In this document: positions 44,190 through 55,375 of the stretch, in pieces | How the letters are laid out: each line of letters begins with the position of its first letter | Numbering within the stretch: the first letter of the stretch is position 1 | DNA from: Chrysoporthe austroafricana | Lineage: Eukaryota > Ascomycota > Sordariomycetes > Diaporthales > Cryphonectriaceae | NCBI GenBank assembly: GCA_001051155.2 | Contig: JYIP02000007.1 | Location: 498,342 to 562,341 of the forward strand | Reading direction: 5' to 3' | DNA length: 64,000 nucleotides | The notes under the pieces: generated by a model | The model's input: the letters and a program-made list of their open reading frames with translations, nothing else | Databases searched by the model: none | What the model was told of the DNA's origin: nothing | Made by a program: the position numbers and the translations under genes

Positions 44190-46531
44190 ATGGCGCGAAC
44201 GCTGACCATTCGCGACCATGCCCTCATGGCCCGCGGTGCGTCCACTGGCACCATCGCCGGTGCCGTCATTGGCGCTGCCGTCGCCGTCATCCTCATCCTC
44301 CTCTGCAGCCTGCCGTTCGTATTAAAATGCCGGCGGAAACGACGCCTTCGGAAGCGCCAGGAGCAGGATGACCTGCGCCCAGAGATGGGCATGCCGGGCA
44401 TGCGCCCACCCTCCCAGACCTTCTCGACCCACGCCAACCGCCTGTCTCACCTGTCCCAGAGCCGTCTGGCATCGGCAGCTGCCACCTTATCAGACCACGA
44501 CTCCCAGAACGGCAAGGAGTACGGCCCTGATGGCATCACCTTCCACCGGAGCGCCGCTCCCTCCCCGGCCCTGGTCGGGAAGACGCTGCGCACATGTTCC
44601 CCCGCCCCGAGCATCGCCATGGCGGCCTCGTCTGCCTCCCTCGCCGCCGGCAGCCGCACCAATTCGCCAGCTGTCGCCCAGGCCCCCTTCACCCCGCCGC
44701 CTGACAAGGACGAGAGAGGCCGGACCCCGACCTTCGGCACCTTCACGACCGAGCCGGAGCCCCTGTCGCGGTCTGCCACGGGGAGCCAGCATGGGGCTCA
44801 CTCGCCATCCATCGGAAGTGCTTTCCGCAAATTTCACGACAGGGTCTTCCACCGGGACAGCACGAGATCGAGCGGGAGCGATTCCCGCAAGACCGGCAGC
44901 AGGTCCCCGGACATGGACCTCAACGAACTGGCCCAGACGCAGTCCGCCGCCTCCGCACCGTATCTGGTCGACGAGAAGATCCCCATGGGGGGCGCCGCAG
45001 CAGAGTACTACTCAGGGGCCCCGCTGTCACCGCCAGAGGAGACGGTCCTGCCCGTCTCTGCCGGGAATACTCAATTTCTCCACCTGATGGCCATGCCTGC
45101 GGCCGCTCTGGCCGGCGTGGCGGCGCCTCACACCCATGTCAGCATTCAACAGCAACAGCAGCAACAGCAACAGCAAGAGCAGCATCAGCAGCATTCAAGA
45201 TCTCTCGGAAGCCCATTCGATCCTCCGGGGGCGCCGCTCAGCCCGACATCGCCCTTTTTAAAAGACGAGGATCTGACCAGTGAGGAGGGCGAAAGCAGGT
45301 CATTAGAGCCGAAGACTGATTCACTCTCCCCGCCACAGAGAGGCCTCCGCTCACCCAGCCCCAAAAGGTTCGAGCCTCCGCTCAGTCCGTCCCACCCAGC
45401 CCCAGGCACGGTCAACCCGATGGACATGATGAAGCCGTCGACCGCCGCCGAGCAGGCTGCCTGGGTAGACACTGAGCTCTGGAAGTTGGAAAACTCCCCG
45501 CCGCCGCCCCAACTTGAAAACTCACCACTATCCCAATCCGAACCGTCTCCTGCACCTGCCCCTCCCTCCGAACCCTCACCACCATCACACCCACAGCCAC
45601 AGCCGTATCAACCACACCAAGAGACCTACCCGCCGCCACAACCAGACAACGCACCCGGACCCGAACGCCCTCACTTCCACGCCGTCGTCCGCCACCCTAC
45701 CGAGATGGACCTTACCACTAGCGGACACGTCGTCGCCCAGCATGAGGAACAGGTCATCACCAATATCTCCGACACCTCCTCACCAGACCCCGCGTTTGAA
45801 TTGTATGCTTATGGGTCGTCGCCACTAAACCACATCTCACCCGAGACCGGTCTCACGGAGTCCGCCTACACCGAGTCCCCGTCACCGCGCTCATCCACAT
45901 CTCAACGCCCTACTAGCTCCTATGGCGGCACAGGTGAGGACATGACATGATCCCCATGCCGGCGTATGCATGTCAGACCCGAGATTAACGGAGGTCATAG
46001 ACTACCTAGAAGCCTCACCCGGCGACCACTCGCGGCCATCATCACAAGCGTCGCAAGGCGATGGCTCTCCCAAACCCACGTCTTTTACCTGCGACATTTG
46101 CGGCGGCAAGTTCGACCAGGTGCACAAATTGAAGTATGTCCCCATCTTTTTTCTATCTCCCGCCCCTTCCTATTGTCCTTGACGGACCTACAATATTTTC
46201 TTATTTCTTACCGCTGTGGCTATCGACCCTCTACTTACACACACAAACTCGCAGCCATCACAAGCGCTACCACGAGCGGCCACATCAATGCCCGCAGTGC
46301 GACAAGCGCTTCGGCACCAAGACCCACCTGGACCGGCACATCAACGACAAGCACAACAAGACGCGCAAGTACCACTGCACGGTCCCCAACTGCGCGTACG
46401 CGAAGCAGGGCGGCGGCAAGTCCTTCCCGCGCAAGGACAACTGGAGGCGGCACATGCAGAACAAGCACTCGGTGCAGAACCCGCCGGAGCCCGTCGAGGA
46501 GGACGTCACGATGGCAGACGTGCTGGCATAG
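44190..46531 (+). CDS. N-terminal membrane helix plus C-terminal C2H2 zinc fingers
   Basis: Three exons: 44190-45933, 45977-46133, 46255-46531 (725 residues). Intron 1 has donor GTGAGG. With acceptor ATGTCAG it is only 43 nt. An alternative acceptor at 46009 (76 nt, TTAAC branch) also keeps phase. Intron 2 is 121 nt and splits the first finger. Residues about 19-43 form one transmembrane helix (IAGAVIGAAVAVILILLCSL) followed by a basic stop-transfer CRRKRRLRKR. Next is a 530-residue Ser/Pro-rich low-complexity part with a polyglutamine run near residue 320. Three fingers end the protein: CDICGGKFDQVHKLNHHKRYH, CPQCDKRFGTKTHLDRHINDKH and a longer CTVPNC…HMQNKH. Known membrane-tethered fungal factors are released by proteolysis. 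A like mode is an inference. If intron 1 is not spliced, the finger part could instead start at the ATG at 45970. Confidence 0.7.
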
Positions 46532-47526
46532 GATAGCGCCGAGAGAGAAACAAGGCCAAGCCAGCGGAGCCCATCGCCGACTGCGCGAGGAGGGTGAAAT
46601 GATTGTCATGACGGGCTAGCATGCCCCTCCCCTCCCCTAAAGTCCACGGTACGGGGGGGATGACACCGCAGACCCCGGGCGTTATGGCCCCGGTGACACG
46701 GAACGGGTTACGACCGGCACCCGCCGCCGACAGGAAAATAGATACGAGGCATGTTTGGGGCCCACGGGCAGCGTATACCACCATGACGTATCATGTTTTT
46801 GACTTTTTCTAATCTTTCGCGGATACCATCCTCGAACGCATCATGATGTACTCAAGACATATAGCAAGCTAGCGTTGTCGTTTCGGCGTACCGGACCTGC
46901 GGCCCCGACCCCCGCCGGTGCAGATAATAGACGTATGTTATACGTTGCATGGATGATCTACGGGAAAGAGCCTGGCCCCGCCTTGTCTTGTGACTTGTGA
47001 GTGATCTGATGTCGGTGTTTCCTGGTCAGGGTACGACGATGTTCTGGAAACGGCAGGCTGGGCGCGCAAGGGGGGATATAAAGACCAGATGAGATGACGC
47101 TACCGAGGGATCACGAAGGGACGAGCAAAACAATAGTCCTCTGTGGGCATGCAAATCTTGGGCAATTTTCTTTATCTTTTATTTGTCCAACCAAGATCGT
47201 CGTCTATATCAGCTCCGCACGGGCGCCGGCGGGCCGCGGCCTCGTCGCGCCCGCCTCCCCCGTCCCAGCCCACCGCCACGACATCAAAAAACGGGGGCAG
47301 CTCGGACGAGAGCACCTTCTATGTATGCACGTAATGCGTCTCCCCTCCCCTCACCCCGGCAGACCCGCCCCTCCCAGGTAAATCTATCTAAATCCTGCCG
47401 AACACCGTCGTCGTGCATGCGTACCGCCGCCCGGGAGAAAATCCCAGCCGGCTCGGACGATCCCGACCCAGAGAAACGCCGCGGCGGCCTCTGGGGGGGA
47501 AGGGCGGGGAGCGCCCGCGTAAGCCT
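46532..47526. other. Convergent intergenic region
   Basis: Between the C2H2 gene (plus) and SSZ1 (minus). No supported gene. Probably 3' UTRs and terminators of both. Confidence 0.45.
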
Positions 47527-49386
47527 TTAGGCGGGGATGGTGCCCCTGACGCCGCCCTTGGCGCCGACCTCCCTCAGCGCGACGGTGACGCCCAGGTCGG
47601 CGAGGACGTTTATCGTGACCTCGACCTTGGCGCCCTTCTTGACGCCGCGGAGCGCGGCCTCGGCCAAGGTGGCGCCCGTCTTCCACACCTTCTCCCGCTT
47701 CTCCTGCTCCTCGTCCTCGTCGTCGTCGAAGTCGCTGTCGTCGTCGTCATCCTCGTCGTCGGCGTCCGCCTTGGGCTTCTCCTCGCCGTTCTCCTTGGCC
47801 TTGGGCTCCGGCTGCGTCACCTTGATGTGGGTGTTGCCCTCGACGATCCTGATCAGCACGTCGCCGCCGTCCTGGGGCCCGTCGACGTGCACGGTGCGGC
47901 GGGCCGGCACGGCGGTCTCGGGCGCGATGATGGGCGTGAAGGCCTCCTCGGCGCCGTCCGGGCCGAGCGTCACGACGCCGATGGCGTGCGTGATGTGCTT
48001 GACGGTGGTCACGGCGGGGTGCACGCTCTGCTCGATGTCGTCGGCCTCGAACTCCTGGATCAGGCTCGCCTGCAGCGCGGCGCCGCGGGCGGCCAGCTCC
48101 GAGGGGTTGATGGCGGTGGCGGTAGTGCTAGGCGCGAGCACGGCGGTAGACTGGGGGAAGATGTAGCCCATGTTGGCGGCGATGCGGGGCGTGTGCGACG
48201 TGCCGCCGGACATGATGACCTCGTCGACGTCGAGCACGTCCAGGCCGGCCTTCTTAACGACGCCCTCGACGAGGCGGTTGATGCCCTCGAACACGGGGCG
48301 CGCGACCATCTCGTACCGCAGGCGGTTGATGGTGGAGGCGAAGTCGATGCCGTCGGCCAGCGACTCGACGCTGAAGCTGGCGTTGTTGCCCAGGGACAGG
48401 GCCTTCTTGGTGGCCTCGGCCTCGAACTTGAGCTTGGCGAGGGACCGGGCGTTCTCGCGCGGGTCGGTCTTGTGCTTCTTGATGAACTCCTTGGCGAAGT
48501 GCTCCATCAGCACCTTGTCGAGGGCGTAGCCCGCGAACTCGTAGTCGTGCGCCGTGGCCAGGATGGTGTACATGCCGCCGCGGCTGGCGACGACGGCGAC
48601 GTCGCTGCGGGTGCCGCCCAGGTCCGCGACCACCACGATCTTGTCCTTGACGCCGGCCTCCGCGACGGCGTCGGGGCGGGCGTCGTACGCCAGCACGGCG
48701 GCGACGGGGTCCGCGATGAGCTGCAGGACCTCGAGGTCGGCGTCCTTGGCGGCCTTGACGAGCGCGGCCTTCTGCGCGTCGTTGAAGTTGGTGGGCACGG
48801 TGATCACGGCGGACGTCACCTTCTTGCCGAGGTAGTCGGAGGCGGACTGCACGAGGCGGCGGAGGTATCGGGTCGACACCTCGGAGACGGACAGCTCGGA
48901 GGGCGCGGCGTCCTCGCCCTCCTTGTCCTTGACGGTGAAGGAGATGGTGGACCCGGATTCTTGGGGGTGGGCGGAGGCGTGGTTGTGGGTTGGGTCGATG
49001 GACTTGAAGCTGGGGGGAGGCTGTCAGCAGTCTTGTACGGGACGAGAGGCCTTGCTGGCGCCTACTCCTTTCCTAGGAAGTCCTTGAAGTATGCGACCGT
49101 GTTCTTGGGGTTGCGGACGAGGAAGTTCTTTGCCTGACCGCCGTAGTACTCATCGCCGTCGACGTAGGACAATATCGTGGGTATTTGTCGGTCTGTGTAG
49201 CCGCTGTCAGAGACGCCCAGCCCTCGCGAGACCTCAGCTGCACCTACCTCCATCCTCGTTGGCTATGACCTCGGCCTTGTCGTCGACCGTGTATGCGATA
49301 GAGCTGTTGGAGTTGCCAAAAGTGATGCCGATAGCAACGCGCTCGCCCGGGCCGGCGTGGGCCTCTGTCGCACCGTTCTCACTCAT
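47527..49386 (-). CDS. SSZ1: Hsp70-like Ssz1, ribosome-associated complex subunit
   Basis: Three exons (49386-49248, 49192-49066, 49009-47527) give 582 residues, normal for fungal Ssz1. Introns are 55 and 56 nt with in-phase junctions. They rejoin NEDG to DRQIPT and FLGKD to FKSIDPTHN. The actin-like nucleotide fold is seen in GITFGNSNSSIAY (phosphate 1), VVADLGGTRSDVAVVA (phosphate 2) and MSGGTSHTPRIAAN (adenosine). The divergent phosphate loops separate Ssz1 from classical Hsp70s. After about residue 400 the substrate-binding part is short, with an acidic run (DDEDDDDDSDFDDDEDEE) unlike the yeast protein. Ssz1 pairs with the J-protein zuotin at the ribosome exit and stimulates Ssb on nascent chains. 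It is divergent from RRP40. Confidence 0.93.
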
Positions 49387-49828
49387 CTGGACTGTGTGGG
49401 GGATCGAGCTCGAGGGGTGATGGTCGGGAGTGTAGTGAGAGGGAGAGTCGAGGCGAAGTTGTGGGGAGGTTGTTGTGTTGGTCTGTTGGTGGGGGGCGGT
49501 TGATCTTCTCAGCCTTGGTCTCTAAATCTGCAAAGGCGGTCGAAATTTTTGGACGAGTCCAACTCAAAATTTCCCAGCGGGCTCTTGCAAGGCTGGGCAC
49601 CCCTGCAGCGCTCCCGCCAGCACAACCCCCACTATCGTTGCACCAGTACTATAGCGTGGACCCCAGCAGTAGGTCGTCTACGATAACGATAAGCACAGGT
49701 TGAGCATCGCGGCCGGCACCAGCAATTTTGTTTGGCAAGTCAAAGCCTCACGTCAAGCGTGCCACGCGAGTACCACAGCATTTCTTGCCTTCACGTCCAT
49801 TGCGCCCTCGAGACCGACAACAGCAACT
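49387..49828. promoter_or_regulatory. Bidirectional promoter region SSZ1 / RRP40
   Basis: 442 bp separate the two start codons on opposite strands. Both products serve translation or RNA processing, so co-regulation from shared elements is possible. No specific site was identified. Confidence 0.45.
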
Positions 49829-50630
49829 ATGGCCTCGGCAAAGGGACCTCTCGTCCTCCCAGGAGACGCCCTGGATCCCTCTCTTATCCCCTCCCACCCC
49901 AAAAAGGCCCTGCAGCTGGGCCCCGGGCTGCGACACATCCTACCAAGCACCATCCTGCCCACCGTGGCAGGCCAGCTCGTCACAGACAGGAGGAAGAACT
50001 CGGTATGGGTCGAGTACAACGGAGGGCGGGTACGTGCATCTCCTGCCCACGTCACCCCCAGCTACGAGTATTAACGCCGTGGCCCTGCAGTACGTTCCCT
50101 CCCAGGGCGACTTCGTCATAGGCCAGGTCCACCACGGCGCCGCCGACTTCTACTACGTGCAGCTCACCCCTCACACCTCCAATGCCCTGCTCCCCGTGCT
50201 CGCCTTCGAGATGGCCACCAAGAAGACCCGGCCGCAGCTCGCCCCCGGCCAGCTCGTCTACGCGCGCGTGTCCCTCGCCAACAAGCACATGGACCCCGAG
50301 CTGGAGTGCGTCAACCCCGCGACCGGCAAGGCCGACGGGCTGGGCCCGCTCAGCGGCGGCATGCTGTTCACGGTGTCGCTGGGCTTCGCGCGGCGGCTGC
50401 TCATGCCCAAGAGCGCCACGGAGGGGGGCGTGGTGGTGCTCGAGGAGCTGGGCGGCCTGGGGCTGCAGTTCGAGATCGCCGTGGGCCGCAACGGGAAGGT
50501 GTGGGTGGGCAGCGATGCTACGAGGTCGATCCTGATCGTGGGCAGGGCCCTGAACGAGACGGACGAGGGGAGGCTGGACGTGGACGCGCAGAAGAAGCTG
50601 GTCAAGAAGCTGGTCAGGGAGACGAGCTGA
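49829..50630 (+). CDS. RRP40: Exosome complex subunit Rrp40 (S1/KH cap protein)
   Basis: Two exons, 49829-50029 and 50091-50630, give 246 residues, normal for Rrp40. The 61-nt intron (GTACGT…CTGCAG) is phase 0 and joins YNGGR to YVPSQGDFVIG. The N-terminal domain has VLPGD and LGPGLRH. The S1 domain begins at YVPSQGD. The C-terminal KH domain has the GRNGKVWVGS motif, conserved in Rrp40/Rrp4 in place of the usual GXXG loop. Rrp40 forms part of the RNA-binding cap over the exosome ring in nucleus and cytosol, guiding RNA into the barrel for 3'-5' decay and rRNA processing. Confidence 0.94.
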
Positions 50631-51344
50631 GCTTGTTGCGGTGTCGAGAGCACTGCGCAGATCAGGACCACCGGATTCGACGGTGCCGACGCACTATATG
50701 CATTTCTCATGGTCGCTTACTCTTCCCCCGATGCACATTGGGTCCAAGGGTGACGGCTTATTGATATCTGCGCAGCGCAAACGCGCAACACCTCCCCGTG
50801 AACGATGGTCAAGAACCGTGTCAGAGAGGCCCGTTCAATCTCGGAGACATATCTTTGGAATCATTCGAGGAGATTGTGGGGAGCCGGCATGCTGATCTAC
50901 TTCAAAGCGGCAAGCACAAATCGGAATCGGATTGATTGAGCCCCGCTCCGCATACGAGCGGTGGTGTGCGGCCGACGCGGTGCGGCCGCATCCGCCGTAC
51001 TGCAGCGGTCTGTGCCTGACATAAGCCATCCTAAGGCCTATGTTATGCCGGTGGATGCGGCCGACGGCAAATCTTGAGAGAAAGTTTGAGCATTGGCTGA
51101 GCTCACTAAGAAACGGCATAACTACCGAAACGAATGATTTGGAGCTCCACGATCGTGGATGGAATTAGTAATGCTCAGAGTTGGATGCAATGACGACCTG
51201 CTGGCAATGGCAAAGTATAAAGAGCTGCTTGCAGCGCCTGGGTAGGGCAGGTTGAGAACGAAGTCGTTCCACAAGACCCCAACACTCTACACAACTACTC
51301 CAAGACCCAAACAAATATAATCGTTCACACTCCCCAAGAGCAAC
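50631..51344. other. Intergenic, no supported gene
   Basis: 3' flank of RRP40 and promoter of the SDR gene. No coding or RNA gene signal. CA-rich leader just before 51345. Confidence 0.45.
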
Positions 51345-52320
51345 ATGTCCACTCCCAAGGTTCTTCTTATCTTCGGTGCCGGGCCTAACATTGGCCTTGC
51401 CACCATCAAGAAATTCGCGAGTGAGGGCTACAAGGTCGCCGCGGTCTCCCGCCATCCCTCTGAGGAGTTGAAGAAGGCCGCCGACCTCATCGTGGCAGTA
51501 GACCTCAAGGATCCGACCCAGATTGCGCCATTGTTTGACAAGGTGACGAAAGAACTCGGGCCACCTCACGTTGTGGTCTATAATGGTAAGGAATATCGAC
51601 CTACATATGTTCCCAGATATGGACACCGAGCAGATATCTTACTACTTGCTTCCATAACTTTTTGTTCTCTTGTGAAAGCCACACAATCTTTCCGCAAATG
51701 CTGACGCATCGGCAGCCTATGATGTCCAAGTGGTGGACGCCGCGCACCCTCTCCAGGTGTCCCCGACCCGCCTCACCGAGACGCTCGCCGTGAACGTGAC
51801 GTCGCCGTACACGGCGGCCGTGGAGGCCGTCCGGCGGTGGACGCCCCTGCCAGACGACGGCAGCGTGTCCAAGACGTTCCTGTTCACGGGCAACATGTGC
51901 ACGACGCAGACGTGGCCGTTCTCGCACGCGCTGGGGCTCGGCAAGGCGGCGACGGCGTACTGGATCGAGACGGCGGCGGCGACGTACGGCGGGCGCGGCG
52001 GGCGCGGCCGGTTCTACTACGTCGACGAGCGCCGCGAGGACGGCGAGAGCGTGTTCATGGGCGTCGACGCGGCGGCGCACGCGGGCGAGTGCTGGCGGCT
52101 GAGCGAGGAGGTCCCCGGGCAGACGCACTGGAACTGGACGTTCGTCAAGGGCAAGGGCTACGTGCGCAACCGGGCGTACGTCGACCGGGAGTTCCGCGGC
52201 TGGGGGCTCGACCTCTCCGCGTACCCGGAGGGCGGCTTCGCGTTCGAGGAGTTCTACAGGCTGGTGACGGAGGACGAGGACGCCAAGGCCAAGTTTTTGG
52301 CGCTCGCGGCGGAGAGGTGA
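51345..52320 (+). CDS. Short-chain dehydrogenase-like protein lacking the catalytic Tyr
   Basis: Two exons, 51345-51585 and 51716-52320, give 281 residues. The 130-nt intron (GTAAGG, branch CTGAC, CGGCAG) keeps phase and joins VVYN to AYDVQVV. The N-terminus (VLLIFGAGPNIGLATIKKF) is a Rossmann turn with the spaced glycines of SDRs, and the Arg in SRHP after strand 2 points to NADPH. The expected YxxxK is replaced by LGLGK in HALGLGKAATAYW. The Lys is kept and Tyr is missing, although a Tyr lies seven residues on. Ser before it is also not obvious (FTGNMCTT). The C-terminal 100 residues are Trp/Tyr-rich and longer than in classical SDRs. It may bind NADPH without classical catalysis, or use another residue. 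Confidence 0.82.
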
Positions 52321-55030
52321 GGAGGCCTTGGGGGGGCGAGACAGAGTCCTTGCCCTCGGTAAGGCCTCCCAAGGCTGTTTCGTGCTATCGAGGTCGATGA
52401 GACCAACTTTGTCAGTAGTTCATTCAATCGACTTAAATCTCCTACCTGTGCTTGAAGAATGCCTTGACCGCCGGTAGCTTGAGTCGTGTCTTTCATCTGG
52501 TATCTTCGTATGACTCGAGCATTGAGCAGCTGGACTGTTCTCAGAGCAGTCGCAAACAACTAATGGCCACCTTTAGAACTCTAAATTGTTGTAGGTCTTC
52601 TCGAACCTATCGAGTGCCCAGGTGGCCCATGCAAGTCCTGCCCTTGGTCAACGCAACCGTCGCACTCGCAACCTCGTTGCCCGGCACATACACAGCCGCG
52701 CACCTCCAAGGTCGCCCACGAGAGCATTCCACTCCCAGAACCAACCGCCTTAGCCCGCGACCAACAGCAGTCACAACCAAACCTCCAAGGCCACACTCCG
52801 GGTACCGCCGGTTCCTACTCCAGACCACCACCACTACTAATCGGCCCTACGCGCCTGCACGTGGCGACCTGATCGTACGACATCCGGAATGCCTCGCTTA
52901 GGTCTGGCTGGGCTGGCGGCCTCGGCCGGTGCGGTGCGGTGTGGTAGGCCACATCCGGCTCTCTCCCCACCCCCGGCGGGCCATCGTCGTCTGTCGCCTG
53001 CGGCGAGCGGCTGAAGGCGCGAGACGGGGGAAAGGCTGGTTCCGTGTCTCATCGGGGCAGGTCACGCGCGCGGGCGGTCCTGGGCCGTGATGGAACCGTC
53101 CCATCGTAGACGACGAATGCTGTCTCTGGGAGTGATCAACCGCCCGCTCGTGTGTGGTGAAGAAAGCAACCAGGCAAGGAGGCAAGCACGCAAGGCAGGC
53201 AAGCAAGCAAGCAACCACCAGGGCTGTCCGACAAGGCACAACACATCCCGGGCAGGTTTTCGGCCGACAGCTAAAAGCGGCAGACGGCAGCAGCAGCCCA
53301 TCCCAGCAGCACCGCGTGGAGGTGGCACCCCCCCATCGCTTAGCTGTAGGATCCCGAGATGCAAGTCACCCTCGAACCGTGTCAGCCAGCCGCGCAGGGG
53401 GGGGGGGAGACCGCGCGCGGGGCCCGCGAACGGCCTAGATTTCTCGCATAGCACCCACCCTCGCTTGCATGGTGCTGGCGGCGAGGGCAGCTGGAGGGCC
53501 CAGAGTCGCAGCGAGGAAGGCCTCGGCAGGGCGATCCGTATGCAGGATGATGAAATGAGGGTCACCAGGGCGCGTCATGGCGTCTCCCCCCCGTCCAGAA
53601 GCAAGGCAAAAAAAATAAGCAAAAAAATAAAGTGCGAGGAGGAGCCATGGCGCGGGACCGCTGGGACTTTTCCACAGCGGAGGGAAGACGAGAGGACCGT
53701 GGCAGAGGAGCTGGCGTGCAGCAGCAGTTCCTGTGCCCCATACCACCCTGTTCCTAGGGTTTCTCTCTGTTTCGACGGGGGATGCTAGGTCCGATTCGTG
53801 GGTATAATACCGGCGGGCAGTTATAGGCGCCGCCCAGAGATCGATTGTATAAGTGAGCATCGCGACAATTAGGCGGTTCGGTAACGTGGGCGCTGACAGG
53901 CGCACCACGCCGGCCCCACGCACGCCGGGCGTTCTCGAATTCTGGGACGGGTAACAAGGTACTCTGGTAAGCTTTTTTTTACTTTCTGGGCGCTTGGTGT
54001 GGTTCCCGGAGGATCACGGCATCCCGTCCAGCCCTGGGCGCGCGACGGCCGACGTTGATGATAATCCCTCACCGCGCCCCCCGCGAGCCGGTTTTCTTGC
54101 GTCCTCCTGCGCAGGCGCCTGGCCTCGGTACCGCGCATTGCGCGCCTTGGCTCGACGGCGACAGCCTGGCGGTGTCAGCTCCAGCACCGGCAGTGGACCC
54201 GATCCAGCCCAAGTGCCGGGCCCGCCCCCACGGGCTCTCATGTGTTTGCGGAAGGAGGACGCAGCGAGGAGCCGGCCAGCCTTGGTTCTCTCAGCCCCAG
54301 CCGTTTCAGCCGGGTCTCCTTCCGCACTGCGAATTAAGAGGGCTTCTGCCCCGGCGCGGTGGACCACTCGCAGCTCGCCAGAGCTGTAGGTTTTTCTCGG
54401 GTACTCTAAATCTTAGCGACATGTCACCTTCCGCATGTCATCACATGGATTACAAACTAAGCCACCGAGGGGAAGTCCACCTCTCATCGCGCCGGACCAG
54501 GAAAGCGAGACATACGACCAGGAAGCGAGGGCATATCGGCGCCGCCCTTTGGGACGGCGTGGAGTTGCTTCTCCCCAAAAATAATCCCGGATGACTGATG
54601 ATGATTTAATCATGGATGATGACAGGGTGCCATGCATGCAGCACGAGGCTGTTGTGATCGCAGCCAGACGCTCCCGCGCAGGTCACGCAACCCTCTGGAA
54701 TGTGCTTAATATATGAGGCCGCCCTATATATATAAAGGACGCATCTTCACCGCCCACAATATAGACACATTCCAGGCGGGGACTCCGCAGCCCAACACAA
54801 TCCACTCTGTGCCCCGCCAACCCGAACGGAGACGGTGATTGCTCGGCATTCTCCCAAGCGACAACGCAGTCTCTGTCTCTCTTCGTGAAGAAGAAAGCCA
54901 CGCCGCCACCACCCAGGTATGAAGCCAACGATAACTCCCCTCTCTTTCCCTTACGAAGACCTGTCCCGCGCGCAAGACCTGGCCCTGGGCTCACGGTCAG
55001 TTAGTTAGTTAGCTACCCACCAGTCCCACC
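52321..55030. other. Long intergenic region, no supported gene
   Basis: About 2.7 kb. Open frames at 53060-53800 exist on both strands and are artefacts of GC-rich low-complexity DNA. An (AAGC)n run lies near 53200 and a G-tract near 53398. A TATA-like element (CTATATATATAAAGG) at 54724 lies about 300 bp before the secreted-protein ATG and may belong to its promoter. Confidence 0.5.
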
Positions 55031-55375
55031 ATGCAGCTCCGCGCCGGCCTCGCCTTCGCCGGCCTCGGCCTCGCCGCGTCCGCGAGCGCGCTCGGCAACA
55101 ACTGGACCCTCTCGTGCGGCAGCACCTGCGACACCCTCGCCCCCATCGACGCCGGCGACTACGGCTCCGGCACGCAGACCTGCGCCAACTTCCCCGCGAG
55201 CTACGACTACTGCCTGCTGGACGTCGCGGACTCGGTCACCTACGGCCTGCTGTACGGCTGGATCAGCGAGGGCGAGAACTGCATCGGCACGGAGGCGCAG
55301 GAGTCCACCTTCGACGCCGGCACCTGCACCGCCGTGGCTGACTACCAGTCCTACATCATCGTCCTCGAGGTGTAA
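55031..55375 (+). CDS. Small cysteine-rich secreted protein
   Basis: A single exon gives 114 residues. A signal peptide is clear (MQLRAGLAFAGLGLAASASA, cut likely after about residue 20). The mature part of about 94 residues has six cysteines, at LSCGSTC, QTCANF, YCLLD, NCIG and TCTA, consistent with three disulfides. It is acidic and rich in Asp, Gly, Tyr and Ser, with no repeats or basic motif. Such proteins are candidates for secreted effectors, antimicrobial or surface proteins, and no function can be assigned. A strongly C-biased codon pattern and a TATA-like element upstream suggest it is well expressed. The ATG is preceded by CCCACC, a good context. Confidence 0.78.
   Translation: MQLRAGLAFAGLGLAASASALGNNWTLSCGSTCDTLAPIDAGDYGSGTQTCANFPASYDYCLLDVADSVTYGLLYGWISEGENCIGTEAQESTFDAGTCTAVADYQSYIIVLEV

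Noticed and set aside
47413..49137. 574-codon plus-strand frame
   Set aside because: It is the antisense shadow of SSZ1; GC-rich third positions keep it open and its composition is Gly/Val/Asp/His-rich low complexity.
53087..53788. 233-codon frame in the 52-55 kb gap
   Set aside because: Low-complexity Arg/Ser/Gly composition, no domain pattern, and similar frames exist on the opposite strand.
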